Origin: Cerioporus squamosus
Taxonomy: Eukaryota > Basidiomycota > Agaricomycetes > Polyporales > Polyporaceae
Reading direction: 5' to 3'
DNA length: 64,000 nucleotides
Assembly (NCBI GenBank): GCA_022592435.1
Contig: JABYQS010000138.1
Location: 38,402-102,401, forward strand
Part shown: piece by piece, positions 44,706-56,359 of the stretch
Position numbering within the stretch: the stretch's first letter is position 1
Layout of the letters: every line of letters starts with the position of its first letter
Translations under genes and position numbers: made by a program
The notes under the pieces: generated by a model
Told to the model about the DNA's origin: nothing
What the model saw: the letters and a program-made list of their open reading frames with translations, nothing else
The model's database searches: none

Positions 44706-47700
44706 GATGATACGAGCACTATTACGCACAGGTGAGTACGCACATCAGGCTCTATGTGGCAACACTAACTCTGCCTGGCACTTTCAATCTACTTATAGGC
44801 TCGCGCTGTGCATCGTCCACGATCTGCACGAACGCGCAAGTCTCCCGCGAGGCTCTGCTGCACACAGACCGCAGGCATCTCCCCCGGTGCAGCAAATTCA
44901 GGCCGCTGGCTCGAAGCAAGCACTCAAATGGACACGCTGCCGCGTCTCTCCGTGTCCACATCGGCGGGCCACGGCTTCGTCAACAACCTCGACACGTCTT
45001 CGAACACGACCAGCTCTTGCACATACTCGGACTGCGACGCGATCCGGGTGAGTACTCACCTTGTGTACTCTTCACATAGATGCAGAGCCTTGGGGAGACG
45101 TTGAGCGGCGAGATGTCGGGGCCGGTCGGTAAGCAGAGAGGGGATGGGACAGAGTGCGAGAGTGCGAGGGAAAGCAGGAACAGCAGCTGTCGCCCGCGTT
45201 GTCCTTGTTTGTTCGGCAGAATCCCGCATACTGTCCTAGGTTCGCTAACCCAGAACAGGCTGACAGCTTCTGACCGCCCCTGCACTGCCCGAGAACTTGC
45301 ACAGGAAGTGAGAAGAATCAGCTTCGGGCGGCCGTTCGGTGTGCACCGCAGAGTGCCCTATTGGGTGGCCGCCCTCGGCTCTCTTCAGCTTCGCTAGTAG
45401 CCTTGTTCCGGTGACGAAACCTCGGCGGATAGCGCTGCGTACTGCAGGAAAGAGCTCGCTGTATTGTTCTGTGAAGTACACGCGACAACGATCCATCATT
45501 CCAGCACTGCTCTGCCCTCCTCCAACGCCTGCCCGAGCTCCTTCGGCAGGACGATGTATCCACCTGGGGCGGAGTCGTCGTCGTGGATCCTTTGCGGCGT
45601 CTTCACCCCATTCTTCACGTTGCGGAAGTGACGGACTCGGACCGTGTTGTTGTCCGAGCGTTGCCCCAGCCGGAGACGCAGCGTGGACGGCTTGTCCGTG
45701 GAAGGCCTGTCACGCTTCGCAGAGGGTCCAGAGACCGTGCTATCGTCAACGAGCTTCTTGTGACGGCAACGCTTCTTCGGTCGCACGGAGTCGTTGTCCG
45801 TCCGACCGTCGGGCGGCGGTGTCTCGCAGCGTATCACGGCGGGAGTGGTGACATGCATCATGAGTGTGCCGACGACCCACTGCGCGTTGGTGTGCAAAGT
45901 GAACCTGCCCTGTGGCCGCGGAGGAACCGGAGTGCTCGGCAAAACACTTCGGTGGTCAAGCTCTGCATTGTGCAGATCCTCCGGCGTGACATCGCGCCAT
46001 CGGAGTATGCCCGCATTGAATATATGATTTCTTCAGGTGCAGAGTCCGATGTTATGCTACTGGCGAGGGACATGCCGGAGTGTCTGCCGTGCAAGTCTAG
46101 ACAGTCCATTGATCGGACATGCTGCTTCGATTTTACGGATCTCAGATAGCCTACTAACCTTTCTCAGCGCTGTTCTCTTCGCTCGGGTGCCGTGCGGCGG
46201 GTCAGGTATGGGAAACTGTCTGTCTCAGTGCAACCTGGAGAGGTCTTTGTGCTTTACCTTGCACACATTCAGATCCATTCGGTCTTTAGATTAGAGAAGC
46301 TCATGTTCTGCTATACAGCTAAGTACTCTCATGGGTGCATGGACATGTTGCAAGCAAGAATGCGGACCAAGCCTTTAGGGAATATTCATAAGAAAACATC
46401 CAGGGTCTATGGCAACGAGAAGCTCAATCAGCTCAAAATAAAACTCAGGCTGGACCCAGGAAGCACCGACGTCATGACAGCATTGGACTCTGTACCTGGA
46501 TACCTGCTGAAGCAACTAGGAATCCCTTGATGCAGCGCCAGCCGAGTTCGCAGGGCTGAGCTGAGAGTACTTGTGTGTTTCTTGAGATGCAGGACTGGGT
46601 AAAACTACTCAGAGTATATTCAGTCTATCCTGAACAGCTCAGGATACTGGTCAAGAGTTCGCATGATGAGAATGCGCGAACAGGATCTTGGTATGGATGT
46701 TCAGTGGCTGCGATGTCTTACGTATCTCGGACATCTTCAGGCGCAGCGGACTTCTCTGTCACGGTACGGCCATCCCGGGTCTGTCGGCAAGCCATATCGC
46801 CTAAATAAAAAGTTCAATCAGACCCTGAACATCTATTGTCTCTTCTGAATACTGGTTGGGCTTAGATGACGCTTGTAGACTCGTTGAGTAACTTGAGTTA
46901 CCTGCCAGTAAAGTACAGAAGAGGATCACAGGTCACTGGCAGTGGTGTTCAGAACACAGAGACCAAGGCCCATGCCAGATACCATGGGCTAAAGCTGCTG
47001 AGGAGCTTGGGGAGCTCACAAGTATGGGGATACAGCGGAGCTGGCCAGAACGCGGTTGCGCGAGCGCGTCAGGAAAGAAGCCGGCACAGAGGATCGCCCG
47101 AAAAGAATTCCACTCCGCCACCCCAAAGACGCTCTAGAGTATGATTCAGACGGAGCGCCAGGAGATCCTCCTATTCAGCTGGAGAAGCGCACCTGGTTGG
47201 CTGAGGAGAAGGGCCGGCCTCTGCTTAGAGAACTCGAGAGTGGTCGGGGACCGAGATAGGGACTTGGAGGAGTGGTGCAGCTCGAGGGAATGCTGTTGGC
47301 CACATATCGGTGTAGCATCTGTCCTGTGTGAATCAAGCATAGACTGCAGTAGCTTACATTGCAATACATCTCGGGATGCCACATGTAAACACGAACTCAC
47401 AAAGACAACTTGGAAGTTGTGGCCGTCGGACTTGAGCCTGAGATCGAGCTAGAAGTGGTCAGGCAGTGGGAAAGGGAGCCTCGAAGCAAGAGAAATAGAG
47501 AAGGAGAGCACACAATAGGAGAAAACTGGGCTTACCTGAGAGAACAGCGTGCAATGGCGAGAGTCTGAGCCGTACGCATGCCAGTCAAATGAAAGACGAG
47601 CGTTACATCGCCGTCGGAACGCGCCTCGTCCGCAAAAGGCAAGCTAAGCGCTCTCGAGCTTCGACCCAACTTTCAACGCTCGGCGGCTCTCCTCTCCCAT

Positions 47701-48828
47701 GCTTGCTATCATCATACTTCAACGTGCGCCAGTAGACGATACGCATAATGTAAGCTATATATGCTATAGCTAGTGATTGATACATGCTGATTTATGCGAT
47801 AATCCGGGCAACTCTTCCAGCTTCCGGGCCAACTGGAGTTCCAGGACGCGGCTGCAGCGTCCGCAAGACAAGTTTCCCCTTTGCAGTCAAACCTCCTTCA
47901 ATCAGAGGCTCACGAAGCGTATAGAGCAGGTAGGTACCGCTTTTGTAGAGGCTATACTACGCTGAAACTCATGGGAAACCTAGGGAAATGCGCAGAATGC
48001 TCCCATTCGATAACCCTGGTCTCCTCCCTCGATATGCCGCCGCTACGACCAGAATTCAAGCCGGAATCACCTCATCAGCTTCCTGGCGTCTATGTGCCGT
48101 AACATCTGAACAGCCATGCACTAGATGCGCGGACTTCTTTCGCGTCGAATCGTCTCAGTCTTTCTCCTCCGTCTCGACTCCCTGAACCCGCTCTTCCGCG
48201 CCCTCATCACTCCGTGTCGCCCGCTGGTTGGACGATAAGTCGACACGGTCTGCCCTCGAGTTCCTGCTGGTACTCGGACCCCGGAGAGCAAGAACGGTGG
48301 ATCATTCCGTGAATGCGATCCTGCCGTCTATAAGTACCCTCCGCCCCTCGCGCTCGACCTCCCCATCCCTCCTGCCCTTTCTGCCCTTCATGTTGCTTGT
48401 CCCCCACCTTGTCTCCCTTCCCCACTCGCTTATGTTTTCTTTACGATATTCCTTTGCTCGTACTCGTTGACTGCTTGTTCTTCCGTATCATTGCTTCTAC
48501 CTTATGCTCAGTGTTCCATTGCGTACGATACTAACCTTGTTGTACTTTCCCCTTTCGTCGTCGCGACTCTAGTGGTACTATACCTCCCGGTACTGTTCGT
48601 TTCGACTCCCATCCCATGCTCTTCCTCCCTCCCTTGCAACATCCTATACTGCGGCGATCTTGACGCTACTCGTAGGCTGTCCCAGTGCCCGGTACTTATG
48701 CTCACGCTTGCCAGGTACCCGATCCCCGATGGTCCGACGCGTCGACGGCTCATCAATCGAAGAAGGTCCGTCTTCTTATCTTGACTCGTATATCCTGTTC
48801 ATTGCTGACGGCTGTCAAACAGGTTAGC
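44706..48828. other. Unrecognised duplicated sequence, middle part (copy A)
   Basis: This 4.1 kb has no gene I can assign. A minus-strand frame at 45496-45942 (148 codons, with a basic KKRCRHKK stretch) is the most protein-like. Plus-strand exon-like pieces occur at 44814-45050 between a good donor and acceptor. The sub-region of about 46190-47560 is visibly less GC-rich than its surroundings and has only short frames. At 48328 a TATAAG follows TCTA and begins about 500 bp of pyrimidine-rich plus-strand sequence, which looks like a promoter and 5' leader for whatever starts at 48829. Confidence 0.3.
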
Positions 48829-50014
48829 ATGCTGTCTCAAGTCAATCAGGTACGTATGCATCGCTCTTGCTCGTCCGACCTTTCTCGTCTGCCATGCCAC
48901 TGACCCAGTAGTAGTGACTGGACATGGAAGAGCTCCTCGATGTATCCATGGTGAGTCTCAAGCCCTGGCAAATGACGAGTCCTATGCTAACACATACCTG
49001 AAATTTAGGACACTCGGGAGGGAAGCTCGCATGACGCGGCCGGTGCCCATGCCTTCGCGATCCATCATCCTCCGCTGACGCACTCTTTTATAGCCTTCGC
49101 AACTCGCTCCGTCGCTCAGGAAGCACACGTACGATCGAGCTCCGAGTCAGTCCTCCTCCGTGCAACCATCAGACTTGCTTAGTGACCTCTTCGGCCCTCC
49201 AGATGAAGCCGCGGACAGTGCACGCAGAGCCGAACCCGGAGGTACGTTCTCTCCACTGGCATATCCCAAGCAGCATAGTACTCTCACTATGCTTGTTGCG
49301 CAGATCACTGCCGTAGAGACTCGGAGCTCGCACAGCTTGCGGACTCGCTCGACTTCGAGTAAGTACTGCTACGCGTTCAGAACGCGAAGCTACTCAACGC
49401 ATCCCTTCGCGCAGATGAGAAGCATGCATGAATCCGACACTCTGCCGGCAAACGTAAGTGCTCTCGTACTCATTGGAGTGTTGTACGGAATCTGACTGCG
49501 TCTCGCGGATGCACATGCTCCCACAGGCCGCTAGGACACTGTCCGTGCTGTCAAGCTTCGGACGCGTTCCTGGCGGCCAAGAGACGTCTTCCGGCCTCCC
49601 CGTCGGCCGTCGCATCCTACACACAGAGCCGCACGCTCCATACCGGCTCCCATGCAGCCTCCTCCTTCGTACTAAACGCATCTTGCATTGCAGCACGCCG
49701 TTCGTCCCGGGGCACATGAGATGTATTCGAAAGACTACGCTACACGGGCTGTCTACTACACACGGGCGCGCACTGCACAGCGCAGGCCCAACGCCTCCCG
49801 GCCGCGACGCGCGAGCACGACGTCCTCGGCCGTGGCACCCGAGACTGCGTCGGGCTCGCGCTCGCGTCTGCGATGCGCTCCCGAGCTCTCCAAGTCTCCC
49901 GCAGCCTGCGCCGCTGCATGTCCGCCTTCCTATGGCCATGGGCAGTGCGCCGAGTGCCGTCCAGAGGCCCCGAGCTTCGAGACAGTTGCGCACGCCTTGC
50001 TGGCGTTCTTGTGA
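48829..50014 (+). other. Candidate multi-exon gene of unknown function (copy A)
   Basis: Downstream of the TATA-like motif and pyrimidine tract there is a series of good donor and acceptor sites. ATG 48829 (MLSQVNQ) is followed by GTACGT. An exon with MEELLDVSM ends at GTGAGT and resumes after TGAAATTTAG. Further pieces read DLLSDLFGPPDEAADSARRA and DSELAQLADSLDF, then a long frame to about 50014. I could not carry one frame through all junctions, and no domain is recognised. The corresponding region in copy B starts at 62854 and runs off the window. It could be a gene of the same unknown element as the candidate at 43669. Confidence 0.22.
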
Positions 50015-50560
50015 GCCTTGAGAGGCACGCCGGTGTCCTATCGTTACCGCAGTCCTGCGTTCAGTGCCCGGCCCGGCTTTGGACTCAGAGGTCCAGACAG
50101 GGTGCCTGTGTAAAGTGATCAGCACGACAGACATGCGCGTGAGCATTCACGGCTCACTTTGCACGTTTCCTGACCCGCTTATGTTATACCGCGGCCGGGA
50201 AGTGCGGTCTTGAGCCGCGGCGACGCGCACTCCGGAGTCGGCGCGATGTCGTCCCCGAGGCGACTACCCAACGCCGACTGTCCGGCGAGTAAGCAAGGAG
50301 CAACGCAGGTGGCCCGGGAGCCTGCGCCGTCCTTGTCCTGCAGCAGCTCCGACGTCTGCGTAAGCGGCAGACCGCTTCATCGACGTACCGGGCTCAGATC
50401 GCGAGTCCGAGTCCGCGAGACTGACTGCCCTCTCGGGGTGGACCGTCGCGCGAACGAGTTTCTATCACGCGTCCGGGTGTCGAACAGGGCCTCTATAGGC
50501 GTGGGGACGCGTTGAGTGTCTGCGGCTCGTCCAAGAGCGTGCATGGCCGGTGTAGGCTTG
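50015..50560. other. Spacer between duplication copy A and the degenerate tandem repeat
   Basis: GC-rich sequence with open frames on both strands and no recognisable gene. Confidence 0.4.
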
Positions 50561-52000
50561 GAGGAGGAAGCCGGCCGGGGCGAGAGAGCCACGGACTCGC
50601 TCCTCGAGAGCGACTTGAGGACGTGCCAGGAGCGGCGCGTGGATGCGAGCCGTCGATGCGCCATCCCAGCGGACTCGCGTTGGCGTCGGGCGGCCGCGGG
50701 GTCGTCGAGATACGGCCGGACGAGCGTCGGGTATGCCCGGGCACTGACGAGGTCAGATTGTCGAACACGAGTAGACGACGCGAAACCAGAGTGAGCAGCA
50801 GCGTGCAGCTCGCAGTTCCACGGCGCATTGCGTTGCCACGCGGTCGGGCGTGGTGCGCGGCCGAGAGGCCGGGTGGAAGTCGGGCCTGGGGACGAGCGCA
50901 ATGAAATCGGCCCTCGAGAGCGATTTTGAGACGTGCGGAGGGCGGCGCACGGTATTGTGCAGTCGATGCGGACTGTTCAGTGCGTCCAATCGCACCTGAG
51001 TTGATGTCGATCGGCCCCGGGATGGTCGAGATACGGCCGGTTCAGTGTCGGCGTGCAGCCGGCCAGCCGGGCAGGAGGCAGACGACTCCCCGATGTTCAT
51101 ACGCGTCTCCGTGACGCGTAACCGCGTCGGCCAGGCTCTTGAGGTCCGCCATGACGAGGTACAAGCCGTCGCGCACCGGCCGGACGCGCTGCACGGGCGA
51201 GAGAGCCGGAGGACAGTTGTCCTGCGGGCGAAGATGCCATGGAAATCGTGTCTTCGGACCAATTTTGAGACCTCAGCGGGGCGGCGCGCAGAGTCGTGGA
51301 GCCAATGTGGGATGTTCGGTGCGTCTCGGGCGACGTGGTTTGAGCCCGATACGTGCAGAGGCGGCCGAGATCTGGCCGGTCTTGTGTTGGGGCCGGCGGC
51401 ATGGACGAGGAGTGCCGAGCCTTGAACGCGTCCGGGCTGCACGGGAAAGGGCTGCATGCATGCTCTAAGATCGGCATAGTACGGCGCTGCTTGCTGCGCG
51501 TCGGCCGGATGAGCAGCGCGCCCGAGAGAGCGGGCGGACGTGGTTGGCGGCGGGAGGTGCAATGAAGTCGGGTCTGATGACCGATTTCCAGACCTCGTCG
51601 TGGCGGCTGACGGATGGATGTGTGGACCGCTGGGGTGTAGTGCGTCCGAGGACGCTCAGTTTCATCGCGTTCGCGGGTGATTTGCGGGAGATATGCCACA
51701 CTTTGTGGTGCGGCGACCGCGAAGTCGGGCACAGCGAACGGCGTCGTTCCGGCGTGTTCGTGACGTCTTACGGCACTCGCGTGAGTCAGCCGCTGGTGCC
51801 GGAGTCGGTTGTGAGGGTCACCGTGGCGGGGAGGCGGCGGGAGGGCGAGGTGCTCGGTCGGGTCTCCCGAGGAGCAATGAAATCGCGTTTTGGACACGAT
51901 TTTCACCCTCGTCCAATCGGCGCGAAACTGGTGCGTGTAGACCCAAGGAGGTGCAGGCGTGTCCGGACGCTGTGTTCGGACACGGCTGGAGCTCTAGAGG
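50560..52000. repeat. Degenerate tandem repeat, unit about 310-340 bp
   Basis: Five diverged units can be aligned by an anchor resembling ATGAAATCG followed about 15 bp later by CGATTTTGAGACCT. Anchors lie near 50595, 50901, 51239, 51562 and 51877, so spacing is about 305-340 bp. Other shared words are GATACGGCCGG, GTGCGTCC and the GAGAGAGCC-like stretch before each anchor. Open frames of up to 269 codons run across it on the minus strand because it is GC-rich and repetitive; I do not treat these as genes. Identity between units is low, so the array is old. Confidence 0.75.
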
Positions 52001-52900
52001 GCGAGTGAGTTGCAATAAGGGGCGTGAGTGTGCAATGATCCGGGCGTAGACGGATGTAGAGTCGTCCGATCCGCGCGAAACGCACCTTCCCAGGTTCGTG
52101 GAGCACGTCGCTATCGACTGCGTCCGAAAGCGCATGCACGCGCGACGATGCACGGCCGGTACGGGGGAGTCTGTCGGGCAGTCGGCAGAGTTTTTGTCAT
52201 TGCCTGCGAGGCGGCGGTCGGAGCGTCGACGATTGACCGGCTAACGTCTAGCAGAGACATTTGCAAGCGTTGCGACGTAGTCGCGAGGCAGATGGAGGGC
52301 GGGATCGGGTGCGCCAACGGGGTTCTTGGTTAGAGATTGCGACGTGCGTGCAGTCGCCAGGATCTCTCGGCCGTCGCATGGCGTAATAAGCTTCTAGCTG
52401 ACGGCTAGAGGGATCGAGTCAGCATCGCCGAGATACTCTAGCTACGTGGAGACTGACCTTGTGATGTCGTGCAGCGGCGAGAGCCGCAGGCGTCATGACC
52501 GAGCAACTGGAGCGCGCTGCTGCCAACGCGCGAGCCTCGGTATCGGACGAGAGCTGTGAATGGTTCGTATGAACGTACCATGGGTGTTTGGGATGGTGTT
52601 GCGGTGCGGAGACACGCGGAGGAAACGGACAAGGTGCGTGGAATGTTCAGAGAGATCGCATTGCTGTGCTTACTACATCGCGAAAGCGTACGGTAGGGCA
52701 GGAGAGGACGGCGGGCAGGGGAGGACAGGAGGACAGGCGGACAGGCGCAGAGGCAGGGAGACGGAGTGCACGAGAGAGAGAGAGTGAGAGAGAGACTCGG
52801 AGCAGCTGCGCTGCTCTCCCGCGCGCCTCTGCACCGCCGCGCACACGCGTGACGTCAGCGATCGTCGTGCAGACTTTGCGATCGCGACTCTCCTGCAGCG
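52001..52900. other. Spacer before duplication copy B, with GA microsatellite
   Basis: No gene is supported. A GA-rich simple repeat lies at about 52771-52796 within a purine-rich tract (52690-52800). The homology with copy A starts at about 52901. Confidence 0.55.
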
Positions 52901-53154
52901 ACGACATCCCAGGTCCGCGCAGTCACCGCACGGGAGGCCCACATGTGACCCTTCCATGACACAACCCCTGTGTGATATAACCCCAGCAGGTCTCCCAGGA
53001 TGCCCCAAACCAATCAGGACTTCGACAACAACAACAACCGGTAGGGCCGTCCTTTCCCCCGCGAAGACGAACAACCAGAGACTCCCCGGTCACCAGCGTG
53101 AGTAGAACGTCCAACAGCGATGCGCCTCTGGCTCTAACATTGATTACGTTCAGC

Positions 53155-54213
53155 ATGAAGCACAGTCGCCCAGCATCTCCGTCTCTTCCACTCGAAACAG
53201 ACGCATGTCTCGTGCACAGAGACGAAGAGCTGTGGTTCCCGGACGGGAACCTCGTCCTGGTCGCTCGCGATGTCGAGTTCCGGATCTATCAAGGACCCCT
53301 GGTTGCGCACTCGCCGATATTCAAGGACATGCTGTCCCTCCCGCAACCCGACGAGGCGCACGACTGGGAGCGGACGGGGGACGCATCCGGTGCTACTGTG
53401 CACCTGCTAGACTCCCCGGAGGACCTGCGCCATTTCCTCCGCGTATTCGTCTCTGGACGGACACTACGGTTAGTTTGGCCGGCTGGTTACATCTTGTGTA
53501 TGTGCTCACGATTCCCTCAGAACCGGACCACACGAACCAACATTCGACGAGATCTCTGCGTGCGTCCGCTTAGGACATAAGTACGAGGTCGACCACCTCG
53601 TCCAACGCAACATGGACTTCCTTCGCAAGTACTACACGGACGACTTCGATGTCTGGTATCCTTCCAACCTCGTCCGTCCGCCCTCCTTCAAGACCATCCA
53701 CTCCATCGGCGTCGTGAACCTCGCGCGCCTGACAGGAGACTTGCGCATGCTCCCGACGGCACTCATGGACTGCTGCACGCTTGGCGCGGAGATCGTCGAG
53801 GGCTTCGCGCGCGAGGACGGGACCCGCGAGACACTGTCCGGGGAGGACCTCGGGCGGTGCTTCGTCGGGCGAACCAAGATGGCCCAGGCGAGCGCCCGCA
53901 TCGCGCACCAGATGTTCCGCACAGTCGTCTCCCCGAACTGCAAGCACACTGCGTGCTGCGGGCGCGTTCTCCAGCGCATGCTGAACGAGCTCGGAACGCG
54001 AAGGACGACGTCATCTCCTGCGTGGACTGGTATGCGTCGTGGATGGTGTACGTGGACAGTCGGGACGAGGAGCGCGAGCTGTGCAATCGCTGCTACAAGA
54101 TGCTCGAGGGCGAGCGTCCGAAGCGCTTGCAGAAGGAGGTCTGGCAGAACATCCCTGCGATGTTGAACCTCACTGTCGAGGGATGGGGTACAACCCCCAA
54201 GAAGGAAACTTGA
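53155..54213 (+). pseudogene. BTB/POZ domain protein 1 (copy B, frameshifted)
   Basis: Same gene as at 39107-40166: exons 53155-53468 and 53521 onward, with a 52-nt intron whose donor is GTTAGT here instead of GTCAGT. The BTB domain is intact. At about 53993 a run of three G in copy A (CTCGGGAACG) is two G here (CTCGGAACG). This throws the frame after RMLNELG; translation then runs through an unrelated Arg/Ser-rich tail and stops at 54166, while the original frame is open to 54213 in another phase. The AG that ends the apparent leader intron in copy A (ATTAGG) is ATTACG here. The protein would keep its BTB domain but lose the last 60 family residues. A homopolymer sequencing error is the main alternative. 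Confidence 0.8.
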
Positions 54214-54772
54214 GCGGTAGGTTGTCCCTTTGCTGTCGATCTCTCACGCTGACATGTGGATTCCCAGGTCAACGTCAAGAGGACAGACTGAGCCCGTCAA
54301 ATTCACAGTGGTTTGTTTGTACGATACTGTCTGCCGGCATCAGGGGACAACAATGTATTGTATTGAATACCCATCGCGTTGACACGGAACCTGAAGCTGC
54401 TGGATGAATGGTCTCGTAAATGTCCGCGCATCCCTGCGTTAATGTCAAGATACCGAGTTTGGGAACTTCGGTGGAGGCCTCGTGCCGGACATGTGGCTGC
54501 CGCGCAGCCTCAGGCTGGACTTCTTGAGGCGGTGCGAACAAACGACTACATCCTGCGAGGTCCGCGTCATCTGCGCAACTCTATCTTGAGCTGCGAATCC
54601 CATCTCCTCCACGGTCGCAGGGTCGCAAGCTAACGTACTTCGCAACGACATTCGCCTGACAGCATGTGGCGTGTGCTGTCGTCGTACATCGTATGTGTCA
54701 CTCTCGTGTCTTTGTGTAGCGCTTTCACCGCACTGACGCCCTCGATAGCAGTCCTACTCGCCCTTTGCGGCA
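54214..54772. other. Intergenic between the two BTB genes, copy B
   Basis: Counterpart of 40167-40725, with no supported gene. Confidence 0.5.
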
Positions 54773-56359
54773 TTGCGTCTCCTGGGAGACATCCCTCCCA
54801 TGGATACTGAACCCGTTCAGGTCCGCCCGGAGAGCATTGCTGTCGCCGTCCAAACGGAGGACTTGAGCCCAAGTCCCAGTCCTCCGGGCTCTCCAGTCAT
54901 CGTCGCGGCTGAGCCCGTTCCAGCCGTAGCGGGCGACCTTCAAGGCTTACAAGAGGATGCGCCATCTCCTCTGAGTACTCCTCGAGCACCGACACCTGTC
55001 CTCCATCCAGTGGCCATCGACGTTCCCGCTGACGAGGACGATGCACCACAAAACGACGCACAGTCGTCGACGTCCCCGACAGTGGTCATAGACCCTGCAG
55101 AACCGCCTACGCCGAGCGGTGTCGAGAAGCTGGTGGACATGGGAGAGTCGTCGAACCCAAGTCCCGCGCCTGTCGACACGGCGCCTGTCGAAGACTGGTC
55201 GCCACAGCACGACGAGGAGCTCTGGTTCGAGGACGGAAACCTCTCAATTGTCGCCGGGGGCGTCGAATTCCAGATATACAAAGGCCCGCTCATGAAGCAA
55301 TCAGGGTTCTTCAAGGACATGCTGTCCTTGCCTCAGCCATCTCCGTCAGCGGGTGGATCTTGCGCCACTGTGCAGGTCTCGGACTCCCCAGAGGACATGC
55401 GGCACTTCCTGCGAACCTTCGTAGACGGCAGCTTGAGGTATGCTTTCGGGTCCGACAGAAGACAGATACTGACGACAACGTCCAGGTATGAACCCACCTT
55501 CCACGAGATCTCCGCGTACATCCGTCTGGGGCACAAGTACCAGTGCGACAAGCTCGTGCAGCGGAGCGTGGACTATCTCAAGCGATACTACGTCGACAAC
55601 TTCGACGAGTGGTTCAAGGTGACCTCGCTCGACCCGCCCACGTTCCAGTCCATCCACCGCATCGGCGTCGTGAACCTCGCGCGCCTCGCCGGAGCAGACG
55701 GCCTCCTCCCGGTCGCGCTGATGTGCTGCTGCATGCTCGGGTCGGACATCAGCAAGGGCTTCACGCGCGAGGACGGGACGCTCGAGATGTCCGCCAGCGG
55801 TGTGTGCTCCGGTGATCCGTCGGCGGGCGGCAGGGGCAGGACTATGCCTGTTGCAGCAGAAGACATTTTGATATGCGCATCCACGGGGGGTGGAGGGAGT
55901 ACAGGGGGTGGAGGGAGTACGGGGTGCGAGTGGGGAGGTGGAGGAGTACGGGGTGCGAGTGGGGAGGTGGAGGGAGTACGGGGGGTGGAGGGAGTACGGG
56001 GAGTAGAGGGAGTACGGGGGTGGAGGGAGTACGGGTGCGGGTGCGGGGAGCAGGAGGGAGTACGGGTGCGGGTGCGGGGAGGAGAGGGGTGGCATGTACA
56101 TAGCTCAGAATATATTTCTTCCGCCCTCGTATCTCTCCGTTGGACTCGCAATCTGGGCACTCGCCTCAATTTCTCTGCGCTACGACACAACTACAGTACA
56201 CTATCCGACCTCCGCCCGCCTTCTCCCGCCCCCGACATCTCCGCGCCCTCGTCCTCCGCTCTCGCGCGCAAGACGTCCGCTGAGGTTTCTGCCCGGACAT
56301 TCATGTCAGTGTTCGCCCCAGCTGACTCGCCCTCGGACTGTAGCTTGACAGTGCCGTAA
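54773..56359 (+). CDS. BTB/POZ domain protein 2 (copy B), longer C-terminus through the minisatellite
   Basis: Exons 54773-55437 and 55486-56359, with the same in-frame 48-nt intron as copy A; 512 residues when spliced. The acidic Ser/Pro arm and BTB domain (HDEELWFEDGNLSIVAGGVE, HEISAYIRLGHKYQCDKLVQ) are nearly identical to copy A. Because the minisatellite is 21 bp shorter and has different unit joins, the frame leaves it in another phase (VEGVRGVEGVRG-type repeats), avoids the stop used in copy A, and continues for about 85 residues into downstream sequence (SSEYISSALVSLRWTRNLGT onward). That tail has no family resemblance, and the same DNA in copy A is not reached by the BTB frame. It is probably a translated non-coding tail. 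Confidence 0.68.
   Translation: MRLLGDIPPMDTEPVQVRPESIAVAVQTEDLSPSPSPPGSPVIVAAEPVPAVAGDLQGLQEDAPSPLSTPRAPTPVLHPVAIDVPADEDDAPQNDAQSSTSPTVVIDPAEPPTPSGVEKLVDMGESSNPSPAPVDTAPVEDWSPQHDEELWFEDGNLSIVAGGVEFQIYKGPLMKQSGFFKDMLSLPQPSPSAGGSCATVQVSDSPEDMRHFLRTFVDGSLRYAFGSDRRQILTTTSRYEPTFHEISAYIRLGHKYQCDKLVQRSVDYLKRYYVDNFDEWFKVTSLDPPTFQSIHRIGVVNLARLAGADGLLPVALMCCCMLGSDISKGFTREDGTLEMSASGVCSGDPSAGGRGRTMPVAAEDILICASTGGGGSTGGGGSTGCEWGGGGVRGASGEVEGVRGVEGVRGVEGVRGWREYGCGCGEQEGVRVRVRGGEGWHVHSSEYISSALVSLRWTRNLGTRLNFSALRHNYSTLSDLRPPSPAPDISAPSSSALARKTSAEVSARTFMSVFAPADSPSDCSLTVP
55882..56093. repeat. G-rich minisatellite, copy B
   Basis: Same 15-bp core as in copy A but with fewer and rearranged units. Confidence 0.85.

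Larger units (their letters stand above)
38835..49975. repeat. Segmental tandem duplication, copy A
   Basis: About 11.1 kb that recur at 52901-64000 in the same orientation. The homology starts at ACGACATCCCAGGTCCGCG. The offset between the copies is 14048 bp at the first BTB gene, falls to 14026 after a minisatellite length change, and is 14025 at the right end. The BTB part shows scattered substitutions and small indels, while 42.1-49.7 kb is almost identical. Coverage of copy B is cut by the window end, so the real unit may include the 49.98-52.9 kb spacer and be about 14.03 kb. Confidence 0.95.

Noticed and set aside
51097..51906. 269-codon minus-strand open frames across 50.4-51.9 kb
   Set aside because: They follow the degenerate 320-bp tandem repeat, with Arg/Ser/Pro/Thr-rich products and no domain; best explained as frames in GC-rich repeat DNA.
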